From NCBI RefSeq assembly GCF_042679565.1, contig NZ_JBHTMY010000003.1, positions 806,001 through 870,000 of the forward strand: a DNA stretch of 64,000 bases, given 5' to 3'. Below are positions 51,169-59,730 of this stretch, in pieces; within the stretch, counting starts at the first letter, position 1; each line of letters starts with the position of its first letter. The notes below the pieces were generated by a model. That model saw only the letters and a program-made list of their open reading frames with translations, was not told the DNA's origin and searched no databases. The DNA comes from Namhaeicola litoreus. Lineage in GTDB: Bacteria > Bacteroidota > Bacteroidia > Flavobacteriales > Flavobacteriaceae. A program made the position numbers and the translations under genes.

Positions 51169-53613
51169 CTATTTGTTGATGGTTCTTATGATATCGCCAA
51201 AAATACCTGAGGCAGTGACATCACTACCAGCTCCAGCACCTTTAATAATCAAAGGTTGATCGGCATATCGGTTAGAATAAAACAACACAATGTTATCTTT
51301 TCCGTCAAGATTGTAAAATGGATGTTCCTGAGGAATTTGCTCTAGTTTTACTTTTGCTTTTCCTCGATTAAAAGAGGCGATAAATTTTAATTTGGAATTA
51401 TTCTTTTCAGCTCCTTCTCTTAATAAATTGAAATGATTCGCTTCCGTTTTTAAACTTTCCATAAAATCTTCAACACTTTTCGCGTTTAACGAGTTTTTAG
51501 GTAAAAAACTTTCATTTTCAATATCAGACAACTCCATTTGTATACCGCTTTCTCTCACCAAAATAAGTATTTTTCGCATTACATCTACACCGCTTAAATC
51601 GATTCTTGGGTCGGGCTCTGTATAACCTTCCTCTCCTGCTTTTTTTACTACGTCATAAAAACTGTTCTTTGCGTCGAAATTATTAAATATGAAATTTAAA
51701 CTTCCTGAAAGCACTGCTTTAATTTCTTGAATTTCATCACCGGAATTGATCATGTTTTTAAGGTTGTCAATGATCGGTAAACCGGCTCCTACATTTGTTT
51801 CGAACAAATAAGGTGCGTTGTATTCTTTAGACAGCTCTTTAAGCAGGTTATAATTGGCATAATCTGAAGAACTAGCTACTTTATTGCAGGCCACCACCGC
51901 CATGCTTTTCTTTAAATATTTTTCATAAAACGATGGTACTACGTCGTTAGCCGTATTATCTACAAAAACGCTATTTCTTAGATTGAGGTTGATCACCTGG
52001 TTGTAAAATTCATCTAAGTTGGACGTGATTTTTGATTTGTGGAGTTCTTCTTTCCAATTATCTAGGTCAATTCCATCCTCATCAAAAATCATTTTTTTCG
52101 AATTTGCCAGGCCAACTACTTTCATTTCCAAATGTAATTTCTCTAACAAATGTGATTGTTGCTGTTTGATTTGTTCCAATAATTTGCTACCAACATTTCC
52201 TACACCAACAATAAATAAATTGATTTGCTTTAACTGATTTTCAAAAAATGTGGTGTGTAATGAATTCAATGCCTTTTTCGCATCTTTTTTGGCAATCACG
52301 GCCGAAATATTTTTCTCTGTAGATCCCTGGGCGATCGCCACAATGTTTACGTTATTATTTCCGAGACTACTAAACATTTTGCCACTGATTCCTTGATGTG
52401 ATTTCATATTGTCGCCCACTAAAGCAATAATCGCTAAGTCGCTTTCAACGGTAACCGGATTTATTTTTCGCTGAAAAATTTCATATTCAAAAGCATTGTC
52501 GACAGCGATTTTAGCATTTTCTGCATCTTCATCATCTATAGCAAAAGAGATCGAATGCTCACTTGAGGCTTGTGTTATAAATTTAACGTTGATATTTTGT
52601 TGTGATAAAGCACCAAATAATCTTTTTGCGATTCCGGGAACACCCACCATTCCATTTCCTTGAAGTGTAAGTAAAGAAATTTGTTCGATATGACTAATTC
52701 CTTTGACCATATTCTTACCTGCAGGAGTCTTTTCGGCGATCAGGGTTCCTCGATCATTGGGTGCCATGGTATTTTTGATCAAAATGGGTATTTTTTTATC
52801 CATAGCCGGTTGTATGGTTGGAGGATAGATCACTTTAGCGCCAAAATGAGAAAGTTCCATAGCTTCCTGATAGGTGATCTGCTCTATGGGCTTAGCCTGT
52901 TTCACTATTTGAGGATTTGCTGTAAACATACCACTCACATCTGTCCAGATTTCCAACAATTCTGCATCGATCGCATTTGCAGCTATCGCAGCCGTAAAAT
53001 CTGACCCGCCTCTACCCAATGTAGTTGCATTATTCTTTTCATCGGAGGCTATAAATCCAGGCATAATCATCACCTTTTTATCAGAATTCTTTACAGCATC
53101 TTTGATATTTTTATAAGTCTTTTGGTAATGGACGCCCGCTTTACTGTAATGGCTATCGGTTTTGATCAATAATCGGCTATCAAAAAGTTCGCAATTCATA
53201 CCATTTACTCTAAACGCTTCAGAAATGATATACGAAGAAAGAATTTCACCCACACTTACAATTTTTGCTAAAGATTTTTCTGACAGATCATTTAATAAAT
53301 AAACACCTTTTAAGGTATCTTTGAGCTTGTGCATTTGAGCCATCACATAAGCGGCTGAATTTTCCTGGTCTTCTTCATCAAACAATGTATCAATCGTGTC
53401 TTTATGTTTGGTTTGAATATCTTTCAATACATTCACATATTCTTGATCTCCTTTTACGGCTAGCTCGGAAGCTTTAATCAGTAAATTTGTGACACCCCCA
53501 AGGGCAGAAACAACAACTATACATTTTTCATTTTTATGAGAAATGATCTCAACAACTTTTTGAATATTTTTTGCAGAACCTACTGAAGTTCCGCCAAACT
53601 TTGCAACTATCAT
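51169..53613 (-). CDS. thrA: Bifunctional aspartokinase I / homoserine dehydrogenase I
   Basis: 814 aa with both activities in one chain. The aspartokinase domain (about 1-290) begins VAKFGGTSVGSAKNI and has the aspartate-binding TTLGRGGSDFTAA. Two ACT regulatory domains follow (about 310-460, LTLQGNGMVGVPGIAKRLFGAL and ALVGDNMKSHQGISGKMFSSLG) and give feedback inhibition by threonine in the family. The homoserine dehydrogenase part (from about 463) has FIVGVGNVGSKLLEQI and VLSGSLNFIFN. It drives aspartate toward homoserine. First gene of the operon, preceded by a threonine attenuator. Confidence 0.97.
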   Translation of the reverse strand: MIVAKFGGTSVGSAKNIQKVVEIISHKNEKCIVVVSALGGVTNLLIKASELAVKGDQEYVNVLKDIQTKHKDTIDTLFDEEDQENSAAYVMAQMHKLKDTLKGVYLLNDLSEKSLAKIVSVGEILSSYIISEAFRVNGMNCELFDSRLLIKTDSHYSKAGVHYQKTYKNIKDAVKNSDKKVMIMPGFIASDEKNNATTLGRGGSDFTAAIAANAIDAELLEIWTDVSGMFTANPQIVKQAKPIEQITYQEAMELSHFGAKVIYPPTIQPAMDKKIPILIKNTMAPNDRGTLIAEKTPAGKNMVKGISHIEQISLLTLQGNGMVGVPGIAKRLFGALSQQNINVKFITQASSEHSISFAIDDEDAENAKIAVDNAFEYEIFQRKINPVTVESDLAIIALVGDNMKSHQGISGKMFSSLGNNNVNIVAIAQGSTEKNISAVIAKKDAKKALNSLHTTFFENQLKQINLFIVGVGNVGSKLLEQIKQQQSHLLEKLHLEMKVVGLANSKKMIFDEDGIDLDNWKEELHKSKITSNLDEFYNQVINLNLRNSVFVDNTANDVVPSFYEKYLKKSMAVVACNKVASSSDYANYNLLKELSKEYNAPYLFETNVGAGLPIIDNLKNMINSGDEIQEIKAVLSGSLNFIFNNFDAKNSFYDVVKKAGEEGYTEPDPRIDLSGVDVMRKILILVRESGIQMELSDIENESFLPKNSLNAKSVEDFMESLKTEANHFNLLREGAEKNNSKLKFIASFNRGKAKVKLEQIPQEHPFYNLDGKDNIVLFYSNRYADQPLIIKGAGAGSDVTASGIFGDIIRTINK

Positions 53614-53664
53614 GGTTTGTGGACTAAATTTAAAATCTTAAAAAATTACGCTAAATATAACTGA

Positions 53665-53692
53665 GAAAAAATAGAAAGACCCCTTAAGGGGT
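53665..53692 (-). terminator. Attenuator terminator in front of thrA
   Basis: On the minus strand ACCCC (53692-53688) pairs with GGGGT (53683-53679) around loop TTAA, followed by a T-rich stretch (CTTTCTATTTTTT). The loop contains the stop codon of the leader peptide. It is about 50 bases before the thrA ATG, so it must be bypassed for thrA expression. Confidence 0.75.
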
Positions 53693-53758
53693 ATCGGTAG
53701 TTGTTGTAAGCCTGACAACACCTTTGAAGAAATTAAAATAAAATCTTGAATTATACAT
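53684..53758 (-). CDS. thrL: Threonine operon leader peptide (24 aa)
   Basis: The minus-strand ATG at 53758-53756 opens a 24-codon frame, MYNSRFYFNFFKGVVRLTTT followed by TDTP and TAA (53686-53684). Five of residues 18-23 are threonine (codons ACA ACA ACT ACC, then GAT, ACC). This is the classic run of the regulated amino acid in a leader peptide of transcription attenuation. The stop lies in the loop of an intrinsic terminator and the operon following is thrABC, so the meaning is clear. A -7 promoter box ends 4 bases before the ATG, so the transcript may begin at or near the start codon. The frame is too short for normal gene callers. Confidence 0.85.
   Translation of the reverse strand: MYNSRFYFNFFKGVVRLTTTTDTP
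53702..53720 (-). promoter_or_regulatory. Small hairpin within the thr leader ORF
   Basis: On the minus strand TGTTGT pairs with ACAACA around loop CAGGCTT. The 3' arm is made of the first two Thr codons. It might be a pause hairpin; no pairing with the terminator arms is evident. Confidence 0.35.
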
Positions 53759-53762
53759 GCAA

Positions 53763-53770
53763 CAAATATA
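53763..53770 (-). promoter_or_regulatory. -7 promoter box for the thr leader and operon
   Basis: Minus-strand TATATTTG fits TAnnTTTG and ends 4 bases before the leader ATG. It suggests a leaderless transcript beginning with the regulatory peptide. Confidence 0.55.
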
Positions 53771-53971
53771 GAAGTCTTTTTTAGAAAAAATATTATTTTA
53801 TTTATTTTTTTACATAAACGTTTAAGAAAATCTTATTTTCTCAATAAATTCTTGTCAAAGGTTTACTTTTTTTGATTTTTTATTAGTCTACATGTCTTTT
53901 ATAGATTTTGTAGAATTATCAAGACAGTAATAGAAATATTTACATTTATTAATATTTTAATAAAATTTTTC

Positions 53972-53979
53972 TACATTTG
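53972..53979 (+). promoter_or_regulatory. -7 promoter box for the HdeD-like gene
   Basis: TACATTTG fits TAnnTTTG, 63 bases before the ATG at 54043. Confidence 0.45.
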
Positions 53980-54042
53980 ATAATGTATATCAAAATCAAT
54001 TATTAACCTATTTATCAATATGATAAAGTAAATTTTAAAATT

Positions 54043-54651
54043 ATGGCGAATGCTATTTCAAAAGTAAATCAATCTGTAAAGAATTGGTGGATTTTTCTAA
54101 TCATCGGAATTCTAATGATCATTGGTGCTATTTGGATGTTCAATACACCTGTTGAAAGTTTTGTTGGATTAACAGTTTTCTTTAGTATGTTAATTTTTAT
54201 ATCCGGTATTTTAACGATTATTTATGCGATTGGGCATAAAGATGAAATCGAAAATTGGGGCCTCTATTTAGGTGGAGGAATACTAGATTTAATTGTTGGC
54301 TTTGTGCTCTTAAAATATCCAGGAGTTACTATAGTGCTTTTTTCCTTGTTTGTTGGATTTTGGTTGCTTTTTAGGGGTATATTTATGATATCCGGATCAT
54401 TCAAAATGAAGAAAGAAGGGGTGCACAATTGGGGCTGGATTTTGGTTTTTGGTATATTGACTACCATATTCGCTTTTTTTGCCATCATCAATCCATTAGT
54501 AGGTGCTAGTTATTTGGTATTTACTTTAGCATTTGCATTTTTATTATTAGGTATTGGAAATATTTTTATTTCGCTGCAATTAAGGAAAGTAAAAGGTAGA
54601 GTAGGAGAGGTCAAGGAAGAAGTGAGATCTGCCGTAAATAAGCTAGAATAA
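54043..54651 (+). CDS. HdeD/DUF308-family membrane protein
   Basis: 202 aa with six membrane helices, the DUF308 pattern of HdeD-like proteins. HdeD is linked to acid resistance in E. coli, but the role of Bacteroidetes members is unknown. The helices are at about 16-34, 41-60, 72-90, 94-112, 127-146 and 152-172, with the repeating short Gly-rich motifs (GGGILDLIVGFVLLKYPG). A charged C-terminal tail (EVKEEVRSAVNKLE) follows. Single gene with its own promoter box and terminator. Confidence 0.82.
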   Translation: MANAISKVNQSVKNWWIFLIIGILMIIGAIWMFNTPVESFVGLTVFFSMLIFISGILTIIYAIGHKDEIENWGLYLGGGILDLIVGFVLLKYPGVTIVLFSLFVGFWLLFRGIFMISGSFKMKKEGVHNWGWILVFGILTTIFAFFAIINPLVGASYLVFTLAFAFLLLGIGNIFISLQLRKVKGRVGEVKEEVRSAVNKLE

Positions 54652-54655
54652 TATT

Positions 54656-54707
54656 AGCCCAACTATAAAAGAAGAGAAAAGCCCGGCTACAAAGTTGGGC
54701 TTTTTTT
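54656..54707 (+). terminator. Intrinsic terminator after the HdeD-like gene
   Basis: AGCCCAACT and AGTTGGGCT can pair across the region, with an inner alternative AAAGCCC/GGGCTTT, and a run of T follows. Confidence 0.65.
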
Positions 54708-54738
54708 GATTGTAAAATCTAAATTTAATCCTACCAAA

Positions 54739-56973
54739 ATGGAAAATTCTCTTTCTCAATCAAAATCAAACTTTAGTACATTACCCGTATTTTTAACGGC
54801 CATTTCAACCATTCTGGGAGCAGTCATGTTCTTGCGATTTGGATATGCAGTGGGCAGTGTAGGGTTTATGGGTACTTTGCTTATTATTTTGGTCGGACAT
54901 ATGGTGACCATACCAACGGCAATGGCCTTGGCAGAAATTGCCACCAACCAAAAGGTAGAAGGAGGAGGAGAATATTTTATCATTTCCAGGTCATTTGGAA
55001 TCAATATCGGTGCTTCTATTGGTTTGGCTTTATTTTTATCTCAAGCCATTAGTGTAGCATTTTATATCATTGCTTTTGCCGAAGCATTTGAAGCTGTAAA
55101 ACCATGGATTGCTTCAAATTTTGGTTATGAAATTTATGATAACAGAATTTTTAGTATTCCGGCTCTGATCATGCTTATTTTTTTAATGATAAGCAAGGGA
55201 GCGGATATGGGGGTGAAAGCTTTATATTTTGTTGTAACGATTTTAGTTATTTCTCTGATATTTTTCTTTTTAGGTTCAACAGATTACAGCGAAACTGTAA
55301 ATAAATCCATTGCATTGTCTAATAGGCCAACCGATATCAGTATTTTTTATGTATTTGCTATCATTTTTCCCGCATTTACAGGGATGACTGCAGGTGTTGG
55401 GTTATCGGGCGATCTGCGCGATCCCAAGAAATCAATCCCGCTAGGCACCTTATCTGCGACCATAATTGGAATGATCATTTATGTATTTATTGCTTATAAA
55501 TTGGCAGTTTCTGCAAGCTCTGAAGACCTTATTGGTGACCAATTAATCATGTCTAAAATTGCTATTTGGGGACCTATCATTCCCATGGGTTTGGCTGCAG
55601 CTACCTTATCTTCGGCAATCGGGTCGTTTATGGTTGCCCCAAGAACCTTACAAGCCATCGGTGCAGATGACGTATTTCCGAGTTCCAATGTCAACAAATG
55701 GATCTCTAAAGGATTAGCCTTAAGCAATGAGCCGCGAAATGCAACAATCATAACCAGTATTATCGCCTTATTTTTTGTGGTGATGGGCGATGTAAACGCT
55801 GTTGCGGAAATCATTTCAATGTTCTTTATGGTAACCTATGGTTCACTTTGTCTCATTTCTTTCTTGCAACATTTTGCTGCTGATCCCTCTTATCGACCCT
55901 CATTCAAATCGAAATGGTATCTCTCACTTTTAGGGGCTGTCTTGTGTATATATCTCATGTTTAAGATTAATACGACTTATGCTATTGCTGCTATTTCTTT
56001 GATGCTCATGTTGTATTTTTACATTACCTACAATACGGCACACAACAAGGGTATATCCAGAATATTTCAAAGTGTTATTTACCAGTTTAGCAGAAAAGTA
56101 CAGGTATTTTTACAAAAAACAGAAAAAGAGAAAGCAGATCAAAGTTGGAGGCCTGCCGTGTTGTGTTTATCACCAGAAAGTTTTGAGAGGTATTCTGCTT
56201 TTGAAATGATGAAATGGTTGTCCTATCGATATGGCTTTGGAACTTTTGTACATTTTGACAAGGGGTATTATTCTTCAGAAACAAAAGCTGCATCTATGGA
56301 AAAGTTAGATCGGTTAATTAAATTGGCGAGTACCAGTCATTCTAACGTCTATTTGGAAGCCATTATATCTCCCTCAAATACAGGGGCTATTATTCAATGT
56401 ATTCAGCTTCCCGGTGTGTCGGGCCAGCCCAATAATATGATGTTGTTTGAATATAAAAAAGGCAAGACGGATTGGCTGAAAGATGTTATTGATAATTATG
56501 GCGTTTTGAAAACTGCCAATTTTGATGTAGCTATTCTAGCAAGTTCTGACCGAGGATTCAGGTATAAAAATGAAATCCATGTTTGGATAGGGAAGGAGGA
56601 CTATGACAATGGAAATTTAATGATCTTGTTGTCGTACATCATCCTTGGGCATCCTGATTGGAAAAATGGAGAAATCAAAATTTTTGCAGCATTTAAGGAA
56701 AAGGACATTAAATCTGAGGAATTAAAATTAAAAGAATTAACCACGTCCGGCAGGTTGCCTATTTCGGCCAACAATATTCGTGTTTTACCCTTAGAAACAG
56801 GTGTAAACAAAAGGGATCTCATTAACAAGCATTCTACGGAAGCAGACTTGACTATTATTGGTTTTCATGAAGGAAGAGTAAAAGATGCCAATGATCTATC
56901 TGTATTCGAGGGCTATGATCAAGTTGGTAATATCTTATTTGTTCATACCAATTCATCTAAATTTATTCAATAA
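54739..56973 (+). CDS. SLC12-like (cation-chloride cotransporter-type) APC permease
   Basis: 744 aa from ATG 54739; upstream codons in frame lie inside the terminator. The N-terminal 450 residues hold 12 helices of the APC superfamily fold (STILGAVMFLRFGYAVGSVGFMG, EGGGEYFIISRSFG, FPAFTGMTAGVGLSGDLRDPKKSIPLG). The last 270 residues are a cytoplasmic domain (VLCLSPESFERYSAFEMMKWLSYRYGFG to LTIIGFHEGRV) that matches the C-terminal domain of cation-chloride cotransporters rather than of amino acid permeases. Ion specificity cannot be inferred. No partner gene is adjacent. Confidence 0.8.
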   Translation: MENSLSQSKSNFSTLPVFLTAISTILGAVMFLRFGYAVGSVGFMGTLLIILVGHMVTIPTAMALAEIATNQKVEGGGEYFIISRSFGINIGASIGLALFLSQAISVAFYIIAFAEAFEAVKPWIASNFGYEIYDNRIFSIPALIMLIFLMISKGADMGVKALYFVVTILVISLIFFFLGSTDYSETVNKSIALSNRPTDISIFYVFAIIFPAFTGMTAGVGLSGDLRDPKKSIPLGTLSATIIGMIIYVFIAYKLAVSASSEDLIGDQLIMSKIAIWGPIIPMGLAAATLSSAIGSFMVAPRTLQAIGADDVFPSSNVNKWISKGLALSNEPRNATIITSIIALFFVVMGDVNAVAEIISMFFMVTYGSLCLISFLQHFAADPSYRPSFKSKWYLSLLGAVLCIYLMFKINTTYAIAAISLMLMLYFYITYNTAHNKGISRIFQSVIYQFSRKVQVFLQKTEKEKADQSWRPAVLCLSPESFERYSAFEMMKWLSYRYGFGTFVHFDKGYYSSETKAASMEKLDRLIKLASTSHSNVYLEAIISPSNTGAIIQCIQLPGVSGQPNNMMLFEYKKGKTDWLKDVIDNYGVLKTANFDVAILASSDRGFRYKNEIHVWIGKEDYDNGNLMILLSYIILGHPDWKNGEIKIFAAFKEKDIKSEELKLKELTTSGRLPISANNIRVLPLETGVNKRDLINKHSTEADLTIIGFHEGRVKDANDLSVFEGYDQVGNILFVHTNSSKFIQ

Positions 56974-57167
56974 GACTTATTTAAAATTAAAAAGATTATA
57001 ATTACTTTCATTCTTAATTATTCTGAATTCTTCAATTTGTCAATTCAATTTTAAAGGGACTTTATTGAAATAAGGGGTTCTTGTACAAGCCTTTTAAAGT
57101 GATAAAATAGGGTTGATTCAAAAGAAACCGTAATTTTACAAACTCTATGTTTTTAAAATAATTTATC

Positions 57168-59063
57168 ATGTATAAAAGTGTTTCTTTTTTGGTTTTTCTT
57201 TTTTTGTTTTCTAATATATTCGGACAGGAGGTGATGACTCCTGAACTTTTATGGAATTTAGGCAGAATAAATGCCATCGGTATTACAAAAGACGGCAAAT
57301 CAATTGTTTACAGTGTCAAAAAGTTCGATGTTTCAAAAAATGAAGGGTCGACAACTGAGTTTCTTCTTTCTCTCGATGGAGGAGAAGCAAAAGAGATCAA
57401 AGATGGGGTCACTTTGGTCGCAAATAAAAACATATCACCTATCGGAAATTATAAGCTGAGTGCCAAATCCGTGAAAATAAACAAAGTTTTTGGCAAAGAT
57501 TATTATCCAGAACTTGAGCAATCTGAGGCTTTGATTTATGATGATTTGATGTATCGACATTGGGATACTTGGGAGGATGGAGAGTTTAAGCATCTCATTC
57601 TCCATAAAGACAATATAGAAATTGATCTGATGCAAGATGAGCCCTTTAATTGTCCAACTGAACCATTCGGAGATGACAGCGATTATACCTGGAGTCCGGA
57701 CGGCAAATTGATCGTCTATGTTTCAAAGAAAAAAGCAGGGAAGGATTATGCTATTAGCACAAATTCGGATCTCTATTCTTATGATGTAGCCTCAGGTCAA
57801 ACGACAAATTTAACCAAAGGGATGATGGGGTATGATACAAGTCCAAAATACTCTCCACAAGGCGCCTTAGCTTGGTTGAGCATGAAGCGTGATGGTTATG
57901 AAGCCGATAAGAATGATATCATTGTCCGCTCAGGAGATATTCAGATTAATCTTACAGAAGCCTGGGACGGCACCGTTAATTCTTTTTTGTGGAAAGAGAA
58001 TGGTAGCGGTGTTTATTTTAACGCTCCGATTGATGGAACTACTCAATTGTTTGAAGTAGATTATCCGGGAAAGAGTAAAAAAAGACCTACCGTCAAACAA
58101 ATTACCACAGGGGATTTCGATATCAATGGATTAATTGGCGTTTCTGGAGAGAAAATGATTGTATCCAGAACAGACATGAATCATGCCGCGGAAATATTTA
58201 CTGTGGACCTGACTAATGGTGAAATGAATCAACTCACACATGTCAATGATGCCATTTATAAAAAGATTAAAAAAAGTAAAATTGAAAAACGTACGGTAAA
58301 AACAACAGATCAAAAAGATATGTTGGTATGGGTTATCTATCCACCAGATTTTGATCCGTCAAAAAAATATCCCACTTTATTATATTGTCAGGGTGGTCCA
58401 CAATCTGCACTATCTCAATTCTATTCGTTTCGGTGGAATTTTCAAATCATGGCTGCTCAGGGTTATATTGTTGTGGCCCCAAATAGGCGAGGGATGCCCG
58501 GACATGGTGTTGCGTGGAATGAAGCGATCAGTAAAGATTATGGAGGTCAAGCGATGCGAGATTATTTATCTGCCATCGATGATATCGCAAAAGAACCATT
58601 TGTTGATCAAGCAAGGTTAGGTGCTGTTGGAGCCAGTTTTGGTGGATATTCGATCTTCTTTCTCGCAGGACATCACAACAAACGGTTTAAAACCTTTATC
58701 TCACACGACGGTATTTTTAATATGGAAAGTATGTACGGAACCACTGAGGAACTGTTTTTTGTGAACTGGGATAACGGAGGAGCGTACTGGGAAAAAGACA
58801 ATGCTGTAGCGATGAAAACTTATACAGATTTTAACCCTAAAAATTTTGTAAATAACTGGGATACACCCATTCTCATTGCTCAAGGAGGCAAAGATTACAG
58901 AGTTCCTGATGGTCAAGCCTTTGAAGCCTTTCAAGCCGCACAGTTAAAAGGTTTAAAAAGCAGGTTGCTTTATTTTCCTAATGAGAACCATTGGGTACTC
59001 AAAGCGCAGAACGGCTTGGTTTGGCAAAGAGAATTTTTTAGATGGTTAAAAGAAACGCTTTAG
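57168..59063 (+). CDS. S9 family prolyl oligopeptidase-type serine peptidase, exported
   Basis: 631 aa. Signal peptide YKSVSFLVFLFLFSNIFGQ, then a beta-propeller part (about 25-370, WSPDGKLIVYVSKKKAGKDY) and the alpha/beta hydrolase domain with nucleophile Ser490 in GASFGGYS, the acid in GGKDYRVPDG and the His in NENHWVLKAQNG. The hydrolase-domain lead VVAPNRRGMPGHGVAWNEAI is typical of dipeptidyl peptidase IV/acylaminoacyl-peptidase S9 enzymes. It cleaves peptides at the periplasm or outer surface. A strong terminator follows. Confidence 0.92.
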   Translation: MYKSVSFLVFLFLFSNIFGQEVMTPELLWNLGRINAIGITKDGKSIVYSVKKFDVSKNEGSTTEFLLSLDGGEAKEIKDGVTLVANKNISPIGNYKLSAKSVKINKVFGKDYYPELEQSEALIYDDLMYRHWDTWEDGEFKHLILHKDNIEIDLMQDEPFNCPTEPFGDDSDYTWSPDGKLIVYVSKKKAGKDYAISTNSDLYSYDVASGQTTNLTKGMMGYDTSPKYSPQGALAWLSMKRDGYEADKNDIIVRSGDIQINLTEAWDGTVNSFLWKENGSGVYFNAPIDGTTQLFEVDYPGKSKKRPTVKQITTGDFDINGLIGVSGEKMIVSRTDMNHAAEIFTVDLTNGEMNQLTHVNDAIYKKIKKSKIEKRTVKTTDQKDMLVWVIYPPDFDPSKKYPTLLYCQGGPQSALSQFYSFRWNFQIMAAQGYIVVAPNRRGMPGHGVAWNEAISKDYGGQAMRDYLSAIDDIAKEPFVDQARLGAVGASFGGYSIFFLAGHHNKRFKTFISHDGIFNMESMYGTTEELFFVNWDNGGAYWEKDNAVAMKTYTDFNPKNFVNNWDTPILIAQGGKDYRVPDGQAFEAFQAAQLKGLKSRLLYFPNENHWVLKAQNGLVWQREFFRWLKETL

Positions 59064-59730
59064 AGTTTTATCAAAAACCCGCTTCATTATCATGAAGCGG
59101 GTTTTTTGCTGTCTTTAGGTGATCGTAAAGATTTTTTCGGATGGGTAATCTTAGCAGTGAATTGGAGGTATAGGTAGTTTCAATTGTTTCTAAATTTTAT
59201 TAAGCGAAAAATTTTAATTTATTCTTTAGATGTAACCACAAGTCCAATTTAAAATCATTATGGAAATTGAATTATTGGTAGGAAACAGATCAATTTTGAA
59301 AGGTTTTTAATATGATTCCGGATTTCATTAGGTTTCTTGCTGATTCTATTAAATAGCTTCATTTTATTCATTCTTATTAGCTGTAAATCTACTTGAACTA
59401 TGTCGCCAAACACCATGAAAAGAGGCTTTAAGTTGGGAAAAACTGAAAGACTTAACCTTAAGGTCATTTAAAACTGTTCCCATTTACTTTGCATATTCAG
59501 CTTTTTTACTGGTACGTGGTGTGCCTTAAATTTCAAAATACCGCCGGTGAACAATATCGAGCATTTAACTCCGACTCCTAAGTATGAAATCATTTTGTGG
59601 AATAAATCTTATTAGGGTCCTGTTTATTAGGTATTGAAATAAAAAAAATTCGTAAATTTATGTCAATTATTATTTATTGTCTAACAAGAATTTCTTCTAA
59701 CCAAAAAAGAATTCAACCAAATTTTAAGGT
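59064..59730. other. 667-bp gap with no supportable gene
   Basis: Apart from the terminator just after the S9 gene, this stretch holds no open frame longer than about 70 codons and no motif I recognise. The near-consensus -7 sequence TAAATTTA lies about 80 bases before the sulfatase ATG. Its length and lack of content are unusual for this compact genome and may mark a decayed or exchanged segment. Confidence 0.5.
59073..59107. terminator. Intrinsic terminator after the S9 peptidase gene
   Basis: CCCGCTTCAT (59078-59087) and ATGAAGCGGG (59092-59101) form a perfect 10-bp stem with a 4-base loop, flanked by A's and T's on both sides. Confidence 0.85.

Larger units (their letters stand above)
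53614..54042. other. 429-bp gap between thrA and the HdeD-like gene
   Basis: Holds the threonine attenuator and its promoter on the thrA side, then a very AT-rich stretch (about 53770-53970) without an open frame worth reporting, then the promoter box of the HdeD-like gene. Nothing else is seen. Confidence 0.6.

Noticed and set aside
57080..57089. Palindrome CTTGTACAAG before the S9 peptidase gene
   Set aside because: A lone 10-bp palindrome without a partner or a promoter context; likely chance in AT-rich DNA.
59258..59467. A 69-codon minus-strand frame in the 667-bp gap
   Set aside because: No family features, no promoter box and low complexity; not enough to call a gene.
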